A stretch of DNA of 64,000 bases, from positions 1,753,501-1,817,500 of the forward strand of contig NZ_AP018795.1 in assembly GCF_003966655.1 (NCBI RefSeq), given 5' to 3'. This DNA is from Acidithiobacillus ferridurans (GTDB taxonomy: Bacteria > Pseudomonadota > Gammaproteobacteria > Acidithiobacillales > Acidithiobacillaceae). The notes below the pieces were generated by a model. The model was not told the DNA's origin. It was given only the letters and a program-made list of their open reading frames with translations, and did not search any database. Below, one piece after another: positions 1 to 9,104 of the stretch (the stretch's first letter is position 1; every line of letters begins with the position of its first letter). The position numbers and the translations under genes were made by a program.

Positions 1-208
1 GCAGGTCGGCGACGCTCGTGGCCTCTGCACGGCTTCGATCCCGCCAGACGCCCCTATCCATTTCCGATTCGATGGTTCGCGCCCAGGCTTCGGCATCGCG
101 TTTTGCCCGGAAGGTCTTTGTCTGGCTGGGATACCCTTTTTTTCGAACGATGGCCTGCCAGCCAATCGTGATGCCGTCTTGGTCTTCCCGTGAATTTATG
201 GTTGCCAT
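1..208 (-). CDS. Tyrosine-type site-specific integrase, N-terminal part (runs off the left edge)
   Basis: The 69 visible residues read as the arm-binding N-terminus of a phage/island integrase: a short beta-rich start (MATINSRED...), a basic segment KKGYPSQTKTFRAKRDAEAW, then the usual 'W..E..RG.W.DRS.AE..S..DL' transition to the core-binding domain. The catalytic domain lies outside the window. A GAGG ribosome binding site sits 7 bases before the ATG. The gene is just downstream of the 3' end of a tRNA-Arg gene in the same orientation, the classic arrangement of an element that integrates into a tRNA gene. Integrase is firm from family pattern; whether it is intact cannot be seen. Confidence 0.8.
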   Translation of the reverse strand, partial: MATINSREDQDGITIGWQAIVRKKGYPSQTKTFRAKRDAEAWARTIESEMDRGVWRDRSRAEATSVADL

Positions 209-318
209 GCTGCACCCTCGCTGCAATGAATCCGAAGTCTCGGTGCAGCATATTTGCAGCGTAAATTCAATAGACCAAAGAAGGTTGCCATGCATCGCTG
301 GCATAGTATTGATTTTAT

Positions 319-394
319 TGGTGCCCCGAGCGCGAATCGAACGCGCGACCTACCGCTTAGGAGGCGGTTGCTCTATCCACTGAGCTACCGAGGC
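319..394 (-). tRNA. tRNA-Arg (anticodon CCU)
   Basis: The reverse strand folds as a complete 76-base cloverleaf: acceptor GCCTCGG pairing with TCGGGGC (two G-U pairs), D stem GCTC/GAGC, anticodon stem ACCGC/GCGGT around the loop CTCCTAA (anticodon CCT), T stem GCGCG/CGCGC with loop TTCGATT, and an encoded 3' CCA. It reads AGG arginine codons. Its 3' end faces the integrase gene, so it probably serves as the attachment site. Confidence 0.95.
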
Positions 395-447
395 TGCGGC
401 TCATTCTAGCAAAAGGCAATACCGTGCGGCGAGTACCTTTCGGGTGG

Positions 448-1454
448 TCAGGTAAGGGCAAAGAAATAAGCCCCGTAACACAGGCCATTGAAAAGAAAAT
501 GATAGGGCCGCAGGGTAACGCCGCGGCGCACCAGAAGATAAGAGTATCCCCCGGCCAGCAGCGTGAGCCCCGCGCCCAGCAAAACCGGAGGGGAGGGTGA
601 CCATGGGGTCAGCATCACCCCGATAGCGGGCAGCAGGCTCCCTTGAAAGACCAACGCCCCGGTGATGTTGCCAAACGCCAGCGTATCCTTGCGGCGGCGA
701 ACCCATAGGATGCTGTTGATCTTCTCCGGCAACTCCGTCGCGATGGGCACCACCAATAAAGACAGGATCAGCGCAGAAATACCGAGCCAGTGCGAGAGTC
801 CCTCAATCCCGTCGACGAAGAGGTTGGCGCCAAAGACGATCATGCCAAGTCCTATGGCAAGCTGGATCAAGATGACCTGCATCTTCGTGGGTAGGCCCGT
901 CTTGCTCAAGTACAAGGCGTGCCCTGCTTCGGTGCCGTGCCCCTCGGCGACCAGCGCCGCCGAGGCACGCAGGGTCACCATCACATACAGAAAATACAAT
1001 GTAACCAGCATCAGGGCGATGCCGATACGCGCCAAAGTGATGTGGTGAGGCACGAAAAGAGCAATGGTCGAGAGGCCGAAGGCAATCAAAAACCAGCCAA
1101 GATCGCGACGCAGGCCGGTAGGTTCCGGATTTAATGCTCCGTGCCAGCCGCGCTGTGGCGATACAAACAGCGCCATCATGAACAACGTCAGCGTGGACAG
1201 CATCATCGGAGCGCCCAGAATGGCGCCGACACCCACTTCTCTCCCAAGTGCGCTGGTTGCCCGCTGGTCGCGGCAAAAACCGCAACGACAGGTACCATGG
1301 TCTCGGGAAGCGCCGTGCCCACCGCCGCGAAAATGGAACCGGTAACCCCCTCGGAAATACCCAGACGGTCGCCCAGGTGCTCCAGTGCGTTGGTAAAAGC
1401 CTCTGCGCCGGCGAGAATGATGAGGAGTGCGGCGACCAGCAGGAGAATATTCAT
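448..1454 (-). CDS. Sodium/calcium exchanger family membrane protein (YrbG-like), interrupted by a frameshift
   Basis: A cation antiporter of the CaCA superfamily, expected in the inner membrane. The N-terminal part (from ATG 1454) has the first alpha repeat with the signature 'GTALPET'; the second part (448-1236) has the matching repeat 'PIATELPEK' and many hydrophobic helices. The two halves are in different frames; the join is at about 1243-1245, where one extra C in a CCC run (G on the coding strand) would restore HLG-REVGVGA. Corrected length is about 335 residues, normal for the family. Either a sequencing undercall or a recent mutation. The ion specificity cannot be read from the sequence. 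Confidence 0.8.
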
Positions 1455-1566
1455 GGGCCCATTATGCCACAGAGCCTGCACGCCGCAACGCGCCGCGGAA
1501 TGGGTTGCGCAGCGGATTACGGGTATACTTGCAGGATCCATTCAGCTGGGCAGTAGGAGATGTACG

Positions 1567-2190
1567 ATGCAGAAGCTCTGCAGCTTTTTTGACCGGGACA
1601 TTTACCATGTGGAGGGCGGGCAGGGTAGCCCTGCCGTCTATTTCGTGGCCGATAGGGATGCCGGTGGTATTCTCGTCAACGCCCCGCGCTTCCGTCCGGA
1701 GCTGCAAGCTGGACTGAATGCCATCGCCCCCTTGCGGGTGCTTTTTTTGCCCAGTCGTTTCGGGGCGCAAGATCTAGCGCAGTGGCAGACGGCGGGCTGC
1801 CGGCTGGTGGCCCAGCCAGCGGAGAGTAAGGCGCTGGGCGTGTCGGTCGACGTGCCGCTGGACAGCAAACTGCGCCTGACCCGCACCATCGATTTTCTTC
1901 CCATGTCTGGACGGACAACCGGGAGCTGTGCCATGCGCCTGCGTAACAAGCCGGGGGCCATATTCTTTGGCCCGATACTGGAGAGCGAAACGGCGTCGCA
2001 ATGGCCGAGCCTGATACCACATGCCGACGATGCCTCCTGGGAGATGCGCATCTTCGGCAGCCTCGGCTTGCGGGATATCCGCTACGCCTATGCCTTTACG
2101 GACACGTACACGGCGGGTCATACTCCCATCGGGCCAGATGCCGACGCGGCTATTCAGATGCAGCTGCAGGCGGTGTTGGACGCAGACTGA
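1567..2190 (+). CDS. Hypothetical protein, possibly with a degenerate metallo-beta-lactamase-like fold
   Basis: 207 residues; the ATG is preceded by a good AGGAG site (cagtaggag), while longer upstream readings cover the 5' end of the antiporter gene on the other strand and are unlikely. No signal peptide or membrane span is seen. The pattern 'GGILVNAPRF.PEL' followed by 'LRVLFLPSRFGAQDLAQW' resembles the sheet and helix order of metallo-beta-lactamase-like proteins, but the HxHxDH metal motif is absent, so an enzymatic role is not supported. It lies 101 bases before deaD in the same direction. Function unknown. Confidence 0.6.
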   Translation: MQKLCSFFDRDIYHVEGGQGSPAVYFVADRDAGGILVNAPRFRPELQAGLNAIAPLRVLFLPSRFGAQDLAQWQTAGCRLVAQPAESKALGVSVDVPLDSKLRLTRTIDFLPMSGRTTGSCAMRLRNKPGAIFFGPILESETASQWPSLIPHADDASWEMRIFGSLGLRDIRYAYAFTDTYTAGHTPIGPDADAAIQMQLQAVLDAD

Positions 2191-2291
2191 TTTTGAAGCC
2201 TCTTTCGGAGGGCGCCAAGAAAACGCTGCAAGCTGTCCATAATGAGCGTATAGTCTGGACGCTGAATTCTCTTCGTTGTCCAGGTGTATGC

Positions 2292-4148
2292 ATGTCTCAA
2301 GAAACCGATCTCCGCTTTATTGATTTTGCCCTCGCTGAACCGATCCAAAAGGCGGTTACAGAGATCGGCTATGAACAGCCATCCCCCATTCAGGCGCAGA
2401 GCATTCCGCCTCTGCTCGAGGGGCGGGACGTTATCGGCCTGGCGCAGACCGGTACCGGCAAGACTGCCGCCTTTGCGCTGCCGTTGCTGAGTCGTGTTGA
2501 CCTCAGCTTGCGCGCGCCGCAGTTGCTGGTACTCGCGCCGACTCGTGAGCTCGCCATACAGGTAGCGGAGGCCATGCAAAGTTATGCCAAGTTCCTCCCC
2601 GGATTTCATGTGCTGCCCATCTATGGTGGGCAGGCCATGACCTTGCAGCTCAAGCAGTTGCAGCGGGGTGTGCAGGTCGTGGTGGGTACGCCCGGACGCA
2701 TTCAGGATCATCTGCGCCGCAAAACCTTGCGTCTGGATCAGTTGCAGGCCGTGGTGCTGGATGAAGCCGATGAGATGCTGCGCATGGGCTTTATCGACGC
2801 AGTGGAGGATATCCTCAAACACACGCCCGAAGACCGACAGGTGGCGCTGTTTTCTGCAACCATGCCCGACGCCATCCGCCGCATCGCCAAAACCTATTTA
2901 CGCAATCCCTTGGAAATCCGGATTAAATCAGCGACGACCACGGTGGCTGCCATTCGTCAGCGCTACTGGCAGGTCAGCGGCACCCACAAGCTGGATGCCC
3001 TTACCCGTATTTTGGAAGTAGAGGACAGTAACGCCTGGCTGGTTTTTGTGCGTACCAAAACGGCGACAGTGGAGTTGGCGGAGCGCCTGGAAGCACGCGG
3101 TTATGCCTGTGGCGCGCTTAACGGCGATCTCAGTCAGGCCATGCGCGAGCAGACCATTGAGCGACTGAAAGCCGGGACACTGGATATAGTCGTTGCGACC
3201 GATGTGGCGGCCCGCGGTTTGGATGTCGAGCGGATCAGCCATGTGATCAACTATGACATTCCTAATGATACCGAAGCCTATGTCCACCGTATCGGGCGCA
3301 CGGGACGTGCCGGACGTACCGGAGATGCGATTCTTTTTGTTGCACCACGCGAACGTCACCTGCTGCACGCCATCGAGCGCGCGACGGGGCAGACGATCAC
3401 CGCGATGCATCTGCCCAGCATCGAAGATGTCGCCGACAGGCGGATGAGGCAGTTCAAGGATCAGTTGACGGAGGTGCTGAATAGCCAGGATCTGGCCGTC
3501 TTTGAAACCCTTATTGCGGATTATCAGCGGGAAAGCGATGTGGGGTTGGGAGAAATCGCTGCAGCGCTGGCATACATGGTACAGAAGGAACGGCCCCTGA
3601 TTCCCGTTGAAGCGGAGGTGTCCAGGCCGATGCGTAGTGACTCCGCCGGTTCGGGCGCTGGCCGCCCTCCTTCCTCCCGTCGCCGCGCTGACGACGAGCG
3701 GGGCGCACGGCCACCGCGAGGTGCTGCTGCACCGGGGAGGGGCGATGATGTGCCCATGCGTTGTTTCCGGCTGGATGTGGGCGAAAGCCACGGTGCGCAG
3801 GTCAAGAATATTGTTGGTGCGATCGCCAATGAAGCTGGGATACCCAGCCGCAATATTCGCAAGGTACAGATCCATGAGGAGCACACTACGGTCGAACTTC
3901 CTGCGGATATACAGCCGTCCGTGCTGCAGCATCTGCAAAAGGTGTGGGTAGCCGGACGGCCGTTGCAGATCTCCTCGACGGATGCCGGTGCGTCTGCAGG
4001 GCGGGCGTCAGCCCGAACACGCCCGGCTAGTAGCCATGAAGAGTCGCGGGTGCCGCGCAAGATACTCTCCGCCAGAACGGAAAAAGGCGAGTACAAAACC
4101 AAGGAGCATGGCGCTGGAGCCACGAAGCGGAAGAAACCCGCGCGATAG
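2292..4148 (+). CDS. deaD: DEAD-box ATP-dependent RNA helicase (DeaD/CsdA type)
   Basis: 618 residues. Helicase motifs appear in order: Q motif (SPIQAQSIP), Walker A AQTGTGKT near residue 54, PTRELA, VLDEADEM near 157, SAT, VATDVAARGLDV and HRIGRTGRAG. After an Arg/Pro/Gly-rich linker (about 445-485) comes a DbpA-type RNA-binding domain (GDDVPMRCFRLDVGESHGAQVKNIVGAIANE split over 485-560) and a basic tail. This is the DeaD layout, an RNA-unwinding protein in ribosome assembly and mRNA decay, often important in the cold. Start chosen at ATG 2292 with AGGTG upstream; longer readings run through the previous gene. A cold-shock gene follows on the opposite strand. Confidence 0.93.
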   Translation: MSQETDLRFIDFALAEPIQKAVTEIGYEQPSPIQAQSIPPLLEGRDVIGLAQTGTGKTAAFALPLLSRVDLSLRAPQLLVLAPTRELAIQVAEAMQSYAKFLPGFHVLPIYGGQAMTLQLKQLQRGVQVVVGTPGRIQDHLRRKTLRLDQLQAVVLDEADEMLRMGFIDAVEDILKHTPEDRQVALFSATMPDAIRRIAKTYLRNPLEIRIKSATTTVAAIRQRYWQVSGTHKLDALTRILEVEDSNAWLVFVRTKTATVELAERLEARGYACGALNGDLSQAMREQTIERLKAGTLDIVVATDVAARGLDVERISHVINYDIPNDTEAYVHRIGRTGRAGRTGDAILFVAPRERHLLHAIERATGQTITAMHLPSIEDVADRRMRQFKDQLTEVLNSQDLAVFETLIADYQRESDVGLGEIAAALAYMVQKERPLIPVEAEVSRPMRSDSAGSGAGRPPSSRRRADDERGARPPRGAAAPGRGDDVPMRCFRLDVGESHGAQVKNIVGAIANEAGIPSRNIRKVQIHEEHTTVELPADIQPSVLQHLQKVWVAGRPLQISSTDAGASAGRASARTRPASSHEESRVPRKILSARTEKGEYKTKEHGAGATKRKKPAR

Positions 4149-4200
4149 ACGCACAAAAGAAAACCGGAATCGCGATCGCCAAACCGGTAAAGCTATTTTT

Positions 4201-4236
4201 CCCCGCAGGGGGGACGGGTGGCTCAGCGCCACCCGT
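4201..4236. terminator. Two adjacent inverted repeats between convergent deaD and the cold-shock gene
   Basis: A small hairpin CCCCGCAGGGG (4201-4211) is followed by a 9-bp perfect stem ACGGGTGGC/GCCACCCGT with a 5-base loop (4214-4236). A run of five T precedes the first hairpin on the plus strand, giving five A (TTTTT on the reverse side is absent), so a classic U-tract is not present for either direction. Position between convergent genes favours a shared terminator. Confidence 0.35.
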
Positions 4237-4245
4237 TAGGCTGAA

Positions 4246-4449
4246 TTAAGCCCGGCGGACCTTCTCGGCCTGCAAACCCTTCGGGCCACGAGTCACTTCA
4301 AAATTGACGCGCTCGCCTTCGGCCAAGGTCTTGAACCCCGTACCTTCAATAGCGGAATGATGCACGAATACGTCTTCCTTGCCATCTTCCGGCGTAATGA
4401 ACCCAAACCCCTTGCTGTCATTGAACCACTTCACTGTACCAACCGCCAT
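4246..4449 (-). CDS. Cold-shock protein (CspA family)
   Basis: 67 residues forming a single cold-shock domain: [11 protein letters not shown] (RNP1) at 10-20 and DVFVHHSAI (RNP2) at 28-36, ending [11 protein letters not shown]. It binds single-stranded RNA or DNA as a chaperone. ATG 4449 (MAVGTVKWF) is the standard family start and has GGGGTG upstream; the longer reading adds seven residues not seen in the family. Convergent with deaD. Confidence 0.95.
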   Translation of the reverse strand: MAVGTVKWFNDSKGFGFITPEDGKEDVFVHHSAIEGTGFKTLAEGERVNFEVTRGPKGLQAEKVRRA

Positions 4450-4567
4450 TTTACACCCCAGATTAATCAAAGATGGCCCAACTGGCCATTTCCAAGGATA
4501 GCATATACACAGTACGACGCAAGGTTAAATATTCGGGTACTAAATATCTGGAGCGGATGGCGAGCAT

Positions 4568-6730
4568 TCACGTGATCAGTAGGGGGTCCACATCCAGCGT
4601 CCAGCGGACATGCCTAGCGGAGCTGAGTCCGCCGAGTTGTGGAAGCCAGAGATTAAGTGCCTTCTGCATTTGCGTACGGTTTGGCGCCTGTATCCACAGT
4701 TCTGCGCGTTCAAAACCGGCACGACGTTCCATGAGCGACGGTAGCGGACCGCTGATTTCCACCAGAGCGGGCGGTACGCACTGGCAGGCGGCACTCAGGA
4801 AGGTGTCTACGCGGTGTCTCTGGTGCGCCTCGGCACGCAGTAGGGTGAGAGCGGCAAAGGGCGGCAATCCTGCCGCCTGTCGTTCATTCAGGAGCGCCTC
4901 GGCGGGAGGGCGGTAGTCGCCCCGGGAGAGGCTCTGCAATAAAGGATGTTCTGGCAGATGAGTCTGTAATAGGACCTGTCCGGGTCGCTCTTCACGGCCG
5001 GCGCGGCCTGCGACCTGCACAACGGTCTGTAGCAGTCGTTCCGGTGCGCGAAAGTCGGCACTGAACAGGCCTTGGTCCGTATTGATAATGCCCACCAGGG
5101 TGACCGCCGGGAAATGATGCCCCTTGGCCAGCATCTGAGTACCCACGAGTATGGCAGCACGATTCTGGCGGATGTCGGCGACCGCCGTAGCGAGGGCATC
5201 GCGGTCGTGCAACGCATCGCGGTCGATGCGCCAGATGGGGGTTTGTGGGAATCGCTGGCGAAGCACTTCCTCCAGTTGCTCAGTGCCTTGTCCGGCGGTA
5301 ATCAGTGCCGTACTGTGACATGCAGGGCAGGCTTGCGGCCAGCGCGACTCGTGTCCGCAATGGTGGCAGCGGAGACGTTCCTGCCGGCGGTGCCAGGTCA
5401 TGGGCGCACTGCAACGGGGGCATTGGACCACATGGCCACAATCGTGGCAGAGCACTGCCGGGGCGTAGCCGCGACGGTTCAGGAACAGCAATACCTGATT
5501 GCCGGCTTCCAGGGTTTCCTTACATGCCGTCAACAGGGTGGTGGAAATGCCACCCTGCAGGTTTTCGCGGCGCAGTGGCACGATAGTCATCACCGGTAAA
5601 TCGGCCGAAGTAGCGCGTTGCCGCAGTTGCAGGTGTCGATAGCGCCCCTTTTGTGCATTGCATAGGCTTTCCAGAGAAGGCGTGGCGGAGCCCAGGACGA
5701 TCGGAATGTTTTCCAGCCTCGCGCGTTGAATCGCGAGATCCCGTGCCGAATAATGCCAGCCGTTTTGCTGTTTGAAAGAGGGGTCATGCTCTTCATCGAC
5801 GACAATCATGGCAAGACGGGGCAGGGGCACGAATACTGCCGAGCGGGTGCCAATGATCACCTGTACCTGGCCCGCCGCGGCCGCTGCCCAGATGCGCAGA
5901 CGCTCTCCGTCGCTTTGAGCAGAGTGCAGAGCGGCCACATGACGCGCGCCAAAACGCATCTGGCAGCGTTCCACGAGTTGGGGGGTGAGGCCGATCTCCG
6001 GGACCAGGACGAGGATCTGTGCCCCGGACTCCAGATGAGGCCGGATTGCTTCCAGATATACTTCTGTTTTACCGCTGCCGGTCACGCCCTCCAATAACCA
6101 GGCGTTAAAGCCCCTGGCCATGCGCAACTGGGTCACGGCGCTGGCCTGTTCTGCATTCAGGCAGTGTGGAGAGGGTGTCGCCTGCGTCGGCGGGGCGTCT
6201 TCCATCACGGCTTCTATCCAGCCGCGGCGGACGGCCTGTCGCAGGGTGGCGCGCAACTCTTTGGGGATGACTGTTGTGGGCACAACCCTGTTGGTGATGA
6301 GTTGCTCCCGGAGCGCCTGTTGCAACTTGCCGGGCTGGCGTGGCACCGTCTGTGCTTCGTTGATGCTGAGGCGGTAGCCCTGGGGAGCCGGTTCGGGCAG
6401 TGGCCGCCCCTGGCGCAGCAGGGTCGGCAGCGCGGTGGCCCAAGCATCGCCGATCGGGTGATGGTAGTATGCCGCCCCGAATTGTATCAGTTGCTGCAGG
6501 GCAGGGGGTAAAACAGGGTGCGTATCCAGGACCTCGCCGATGGGCTTGAGCGTTACATCGGGTGGGCAACTGGCATACCCGAGAACGATGCCAACCCGAC
6601 GGCCTTTGCCGAAAGGCACCCGTACCCGCATGCCCGGCTGCAGACGACCCTCCGGCGGCGGGGCATAGGAAAAGATGCGGCGAAGTGGCACCATCACGGC
6701 GATCTGAATGCAGGTGTTTTCGGCATTCAT
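4568..6730 (-). CDS. priA: Primosomal replication protein N' (PriA helicase)
   Basis: 720 residues. N-terminal 3'-DNA-binding domain (VMVPLRRIFSYAPP), then the helicase core with Walker A GVTGSGKTEVY, Walker B DEEHDPSFKQ and GSATPSLES; eight paired cysteines (CHDCGHVVQCPRC...CHHCG...CPAC) form the two zinc sites typical of PriA; the C-terminal half has GTQMLAKGHHFP and QVAGRAGR. PriA restarts stalled replication forks by loading DnaB. ATG 6730 is chosen; an in-frame GTG lies 12 bases upstream and neither has a strong ribosome binding site. The upstream gap contains DnaA-box-like sequences. Confidence 0.95.
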   Translation of the reverse strand: MNAENTCIQIAVMVPLRRIFSYAPPPEGRLQPGMRVRVPFGKGRRVGIVLGYASCPPDVTLKPIGEVLDTHPVLPPALQQLIQFGAAYYHHPIGDAWATALPTLLRQGRPLPEPAPQGYRLSINEAQTVPRQPGKLQQALREQLITNRVVPTTVIPKELRATLRQAVRRGWIEAVMEDAPPTQATPSPHCLNAEQASAVTQLRMARGFNAWLLEGVTGSGKTEVYLEAIRPHLESGAQILVLVPEIGLTPQLVERCQMRFGARHVAALHSAQSDGERLRIWAAAAAGQVQVIIGTRSAVFVPLPRLAMIVVDEEHDPSFKQQNGWHYSARDLAIQRARLENIPIVLGSATPSLESLCNAQKGRYRHLQLRQRATSADLPVMTIVPLRRENLQGGISTTLLTACKETLEAGNQVLLFLNRRGYAPAVLCHDCGHVVQCPRCSAPMTWHRRQERLRCHHCGHESRWPQACPACHSTALITAGQGTEQLEEVLRQRFPQTPIWRIDRDALHDRDALATAVADIRQNRAAILVGTQMLAKGHHFPAVTLVGIINTDQGLFSADFRAPERLLQTVVQVAGRAGREERPGQVLLQTHLPEHPLLQSLSRGDYRPPAEALLNERQAAGLPPFAALTLLRAEAHQRHRVDTFLSAACQCVPPALVEISGPLPSLMERRAGFERAELWIQAPNRTQMQKALNLWLPQLGGLSSARHVRWTLDVDPLLIT

Positions 6731-6742
6731 GAAGTTGCCCAC

Positions 6743-6996
6743 AAGTTCTGTGGATAAGTCTGTGTATGAGTATCCTGAAAAGTCCCAGACCCCCTGTCCT
6801 TCAAGGCATTAGAGTATGCGCCTAAAAAAGGTGCAAATAAAAAACGTATATAAAACAATGTGTTGTTAATTAACATCAGAGATCTGGCGGGAGGCATCCG
6901 GCTTGCTTCGGTGTATGAGTAAACTGTGTATAAGTTTGTCAATAGTTGTTTCAAGATGCTTCGGTGGCATGTGGGCAACATCGGAATGGCCGGTTT
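6743..6996. promoter_or_regulatory. Intergenic region with DnaA-box-like repeats and an AT-rich core
   Basis: Between priA and ubiA. TGTGGATAA at 6749-6757 is the exact complement of TTATCCACA; TGTGTATAA at 6925-6933 is the complement of TTATACACA; one-mismatch relatives lie at 6761-6769 (TGTGTATGA) and 6910-6918 (GGTGTATGA). All four point the same way. Between them, about 6823-6880 is strongly AT-rich. The arrangement could be a DnaA-regulated promoter for priA or a small origin-like region; no replication initiator gene is in view. Confidence 0.35.
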
Positions 6997-7899
6997 TCAT
7001 GCCGCTCCGGGCAGAACGGTGGATACCCCGCCCGGCGCGAGGCCCGCGACAATCCCCCAAAAGAGTAGCAGTCCAATCCAGTTATTGTGCAGAAAGGCGC
7101 GGAAAGCCTGATCCCGGTCGCCGCCGAGCAGCGTCTGCTCATAGGCCGCGAGAACAGCAGCACCCGCCAGGGCGATCCAGTAAGGCCAGTGCATAGCCTG
7201 GGCGACCCCTATCCCGATAAAGAGGGTCAGCATGACCGCCTGCAGGGCGGCAATGGTGTGACGGTCGAAGCGTCCAAAAAGAATGGCCGTCGACTTGATC
7301 CCCGCTTGGATGTCGTCGGGACGGTCCGCCATGGCGTAGGCCGTGTCATAGGCTACGACCCAGCAGGCATTGGCCAGCATCAGCCACCAGGCGAGCGGGG
7401 GCACCTGGTTGAGGGTCGCGGCAAAGGCCATGGGTATGCCAAAGGAAAAAGCGATGCCCAGATAGGCTTGCGGGAGATGAGTGAAGCGCTTGAACAAGGG
7501 GTAGGTAATGGTGATGAGCACTGCGCCCGCGGATAACCCGATGGTCAGCCAGTTGAGGAAGGGCAGGAGGGTGGCAGCCAGCAGGCACAGGACGACAAAT
7601 AAACGCAGTGCCTCTTGCGGAGTGATCAGGCCTGCCGCCAGGGGGCGCTGGCAGGTACGGGCTACCTGTCGGTCGAAATCACGGTCAAAGTAATCGTTGA
7701 TCACGCAACCTGCCGAGCGTGTCAGCCAGGTGCCGACAGTGAAAATCAGGAAGAGGCGGAGTGAGGGTGTGCCCTTTGCCGCAAGCCAGAGTCCCCAGTA
7801 AGTCGGCCAGAGCAGGAGCAGAGTGCCGATGGGACGATCCACGCGCATCAGGCCTGCATAAGCGCGCAGGCGCTGGCGGAGCGACGAGGGTGCTTGCAT
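6997..7899 (-). CDS. ubiA: 4-hydroxybenzoate polyprenyltransferase
   Basis: 300 residues, integral membrane prenyltransferase of ubiquinone synthesis: attaches the polyprenyl chain to 4-hydroxybenzoate. The two aspartate-rich magnesium sites are visible: NDYFDRDFD near residue 70 and DTAYAMADRPDD near 190, between about eight hydrophobic helices; 'RPIGTLLLLWPT' near the start is a family signature. ATG 7899 overlaps the ubiC stop as TGATG, pointing to translational coupling; a longer reading adds nine residues inside ubiC. It makes the quinone used by the quinol oxidases encoded further right. Confidence 0.95.
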   Translation of the reverse strand: MQAPSSLRQRLRAYAGLMRVDRPIGTLLLLWPTYWGLWLAAKGTPSLRLFLIFTVGTWLTRSAGCVINDYFDRDFDRQVARTCQRPLAAGLITPQEALRLFVVLCLLAATLLPFLNWLTIGLSAGAVLITITYPLFKRFTHLPQAYLGIAFSFGIPMAFAATLNQVPPLAWWLMLANACWVVAYDTAYAMADRPDDIQAGIKSTAILFGRFDRHTIAALQAVMLTLFIGIGVAQAMHWPYWIALAGAAVLAAYEQTLLGGDRDQAFRAFLHNNWIGLLLFWGIVAGLAPGGVSTVLPGAA

Positions 7900-8483
7900 C
7901 AGCGTCGTCCCCGTCCCGCCCAGCATGGCAGGTCCGGCAGAAAATGCTCTTCTACCAGCACGCCTGCGCTGCCGCGCCGCAATACGGAGCGCCGCTGCCA
8001 GCGTCGCTGGCCGAACCGTGGCCGGCTCTCGGCCTGAATCGGGGAGCGCCGCAACCGGCGGTGGCGGAATAAGGTGTTGCCGATGGGGCGCGTGCCATGG
8101 CGGGTCAGGGGTAACAGACCGTGGCGCAGTCCTCGCAAAGGAATGGTGGTGCGCGCCCAGAGTGCCGGATATGCCGGGTCACCACCGTGCAGGAGCACCT
8201 CGCGCCAGAAAATCCGTTCGCCGCGACGCATGCACAAAATGCTGCGCTCGATCGGCGAAGGGCTCGCGCGTCCGCTATCCAGCAGCAGCGCCCGCACGAT
8301 CTGCGATTTTCCATAAGCCCGTTGCAGAGCGGCGGTGAGGGAGGCAGGTAAGGTGAGCCAAGGCCAGATTGCGCGGGGAGCATGGCGCAGGGCAGGGGGG
8401 TCGCCGACCATCATCGTGGCGTGCGGCAGTGATCCCCTGCGCAACACGGGTACGGCATGTTGCGCCTCTTGGTCACGCAGCAT
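7899..8483 (-). CDS. ubiC: Chorismate lyase
   Basis: 194 residues. Converts chorismate to 4-hydroxybenzoate and pyruvate, the first committed step of ubiquinone synthesis. Family features: an N-terminal 'W.....SLT..L' region, the central LLLDSGRASPSPIERS segment, and the C-terminal 'RPIGNTLF....L.R......L' followed by VLVEEHFLPDLP with the catalytic Glu. ATG 8483 follows AGGAAAGGTGG at good spacing. Slightly long at the C-terminus compared with E. coli, with a basic tail. Co-transcribed with ubiA. Confidence 0.9.
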   Translation of the reverse strand: MLRDQEAQHAVPVLRRGSLPHATMMVGDPPALRHAPRAIWPWLTLPASLTAALQRAYGKSQIVRALLLDSGRASPSPIERSILCMRRGERIFWREVLLHGGDPAYPALWARTTIPLRGLRHGLLPLTRHGTRPIGNTLFRHRRLRRSPIQAESRPRFGQRRWQRRSVLRRGSAGVLVEEHFLPDLPCWAGRGRR

Positions 8484-8501
8484 TACACCACCTTTCCTTT
8501 A

Positions 8502-9104
8502 TCACCCGTCACGCTCGAATCCATCCTTCTGTGGGGAGTGGTAAATGAAGGTGTCTACCCGTGCCGGTGGCACGTTGCGCCAGACCACGGCGACGCGACT
8601 GCGGCGAAACTCGGCTGGTAGTCCCTGGCAGGAGGTACGGAAATGGTATGTAAACTGGATGAAGACCGTGCCGGGCCGGCTGATCCCGGGAAGTTGCTGG
8701 AAGATACGCTCGACTACCGTTTTGGGAATGCTACGCAGCGGCAGGCTGGATACCACGGCGCGAACCGGCCCGCGATGCGCCACAAGGTGCTGAATGTGGG
8801 CGGCATCCCCCTCGATGACCTCTATTTCCGGATAACGCTGACGCAAGTGGCGGACCATGGTCGGCGCCTGCTCGACAAGGACCAGATCTTCCGGCGGAAT
8901 ACCGCTTTCCAGCAGGGCTTTGGTCACTGGCCCCATGCCCGGCCCCAATTCTACCACCAGGCCGGACCCCTGCGGCACCATGGTGGCCATCCGCCGGGCG
9001 AGGAAGGGTGAACTGGGCAGCACCGCCCCAATAGCATGGGGGTCGCGTAAAAACTCGCGGGTAAAGTGCCAAGCCTGGGACATCGGCCCGGAAAATCGGG
9101 ACAT
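8502..9104 (-). CDS. SAM-dependent methyltransferase, phospholipid N-methyltransferase (PmtA)-like
   Basis: 200 residues of class I methyltransferase fold: VVELGPGMGPVTKALL (SAM motif I, near 50-65), LVLVEQAP (motif II acidic residue) and IEVIEGDAAH; the substrate side 'AVVSSLPLRSIPK' matches PmtA/rRNA-dimethylase-like proteins. The start 'FTREFLRDPHAIGAVLPSSPFLARRMA' is typical of the phosphatidylethanolamine N-methyltransferase subgroup. Ends 18 bases before ubiC in the same direction, so probably in one transcript. Lipid substrate is inferred from the subgroup; not proven. Confidence 0.75.
   Translation of the reverse strand: MSRFSGPMSQAWHFTREFLRDPHAIGAVLPSSPFLARRMATMVPQGSGLVVELGPGMGPVTKALLESGIPPEDLVLVEQAPTMVRHLRQRYPEIEVIEGDAAHIQHLVAHRGPVRAVVSSLPLRSIPKTVVERIFQQLPGISRPGTVFIQFTYHFRTSCQGLPAEFRRSRVAVVWRNVPPARVDTFIYHSPQKDGFERDG

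Noticed and set aside
4201-4236. Strong bidirectional terminator between deaD and the cold-shock gene
   Set aside because: Hairpins are present but neither is followed by a proper T-run, so it is kept only at low confidence.
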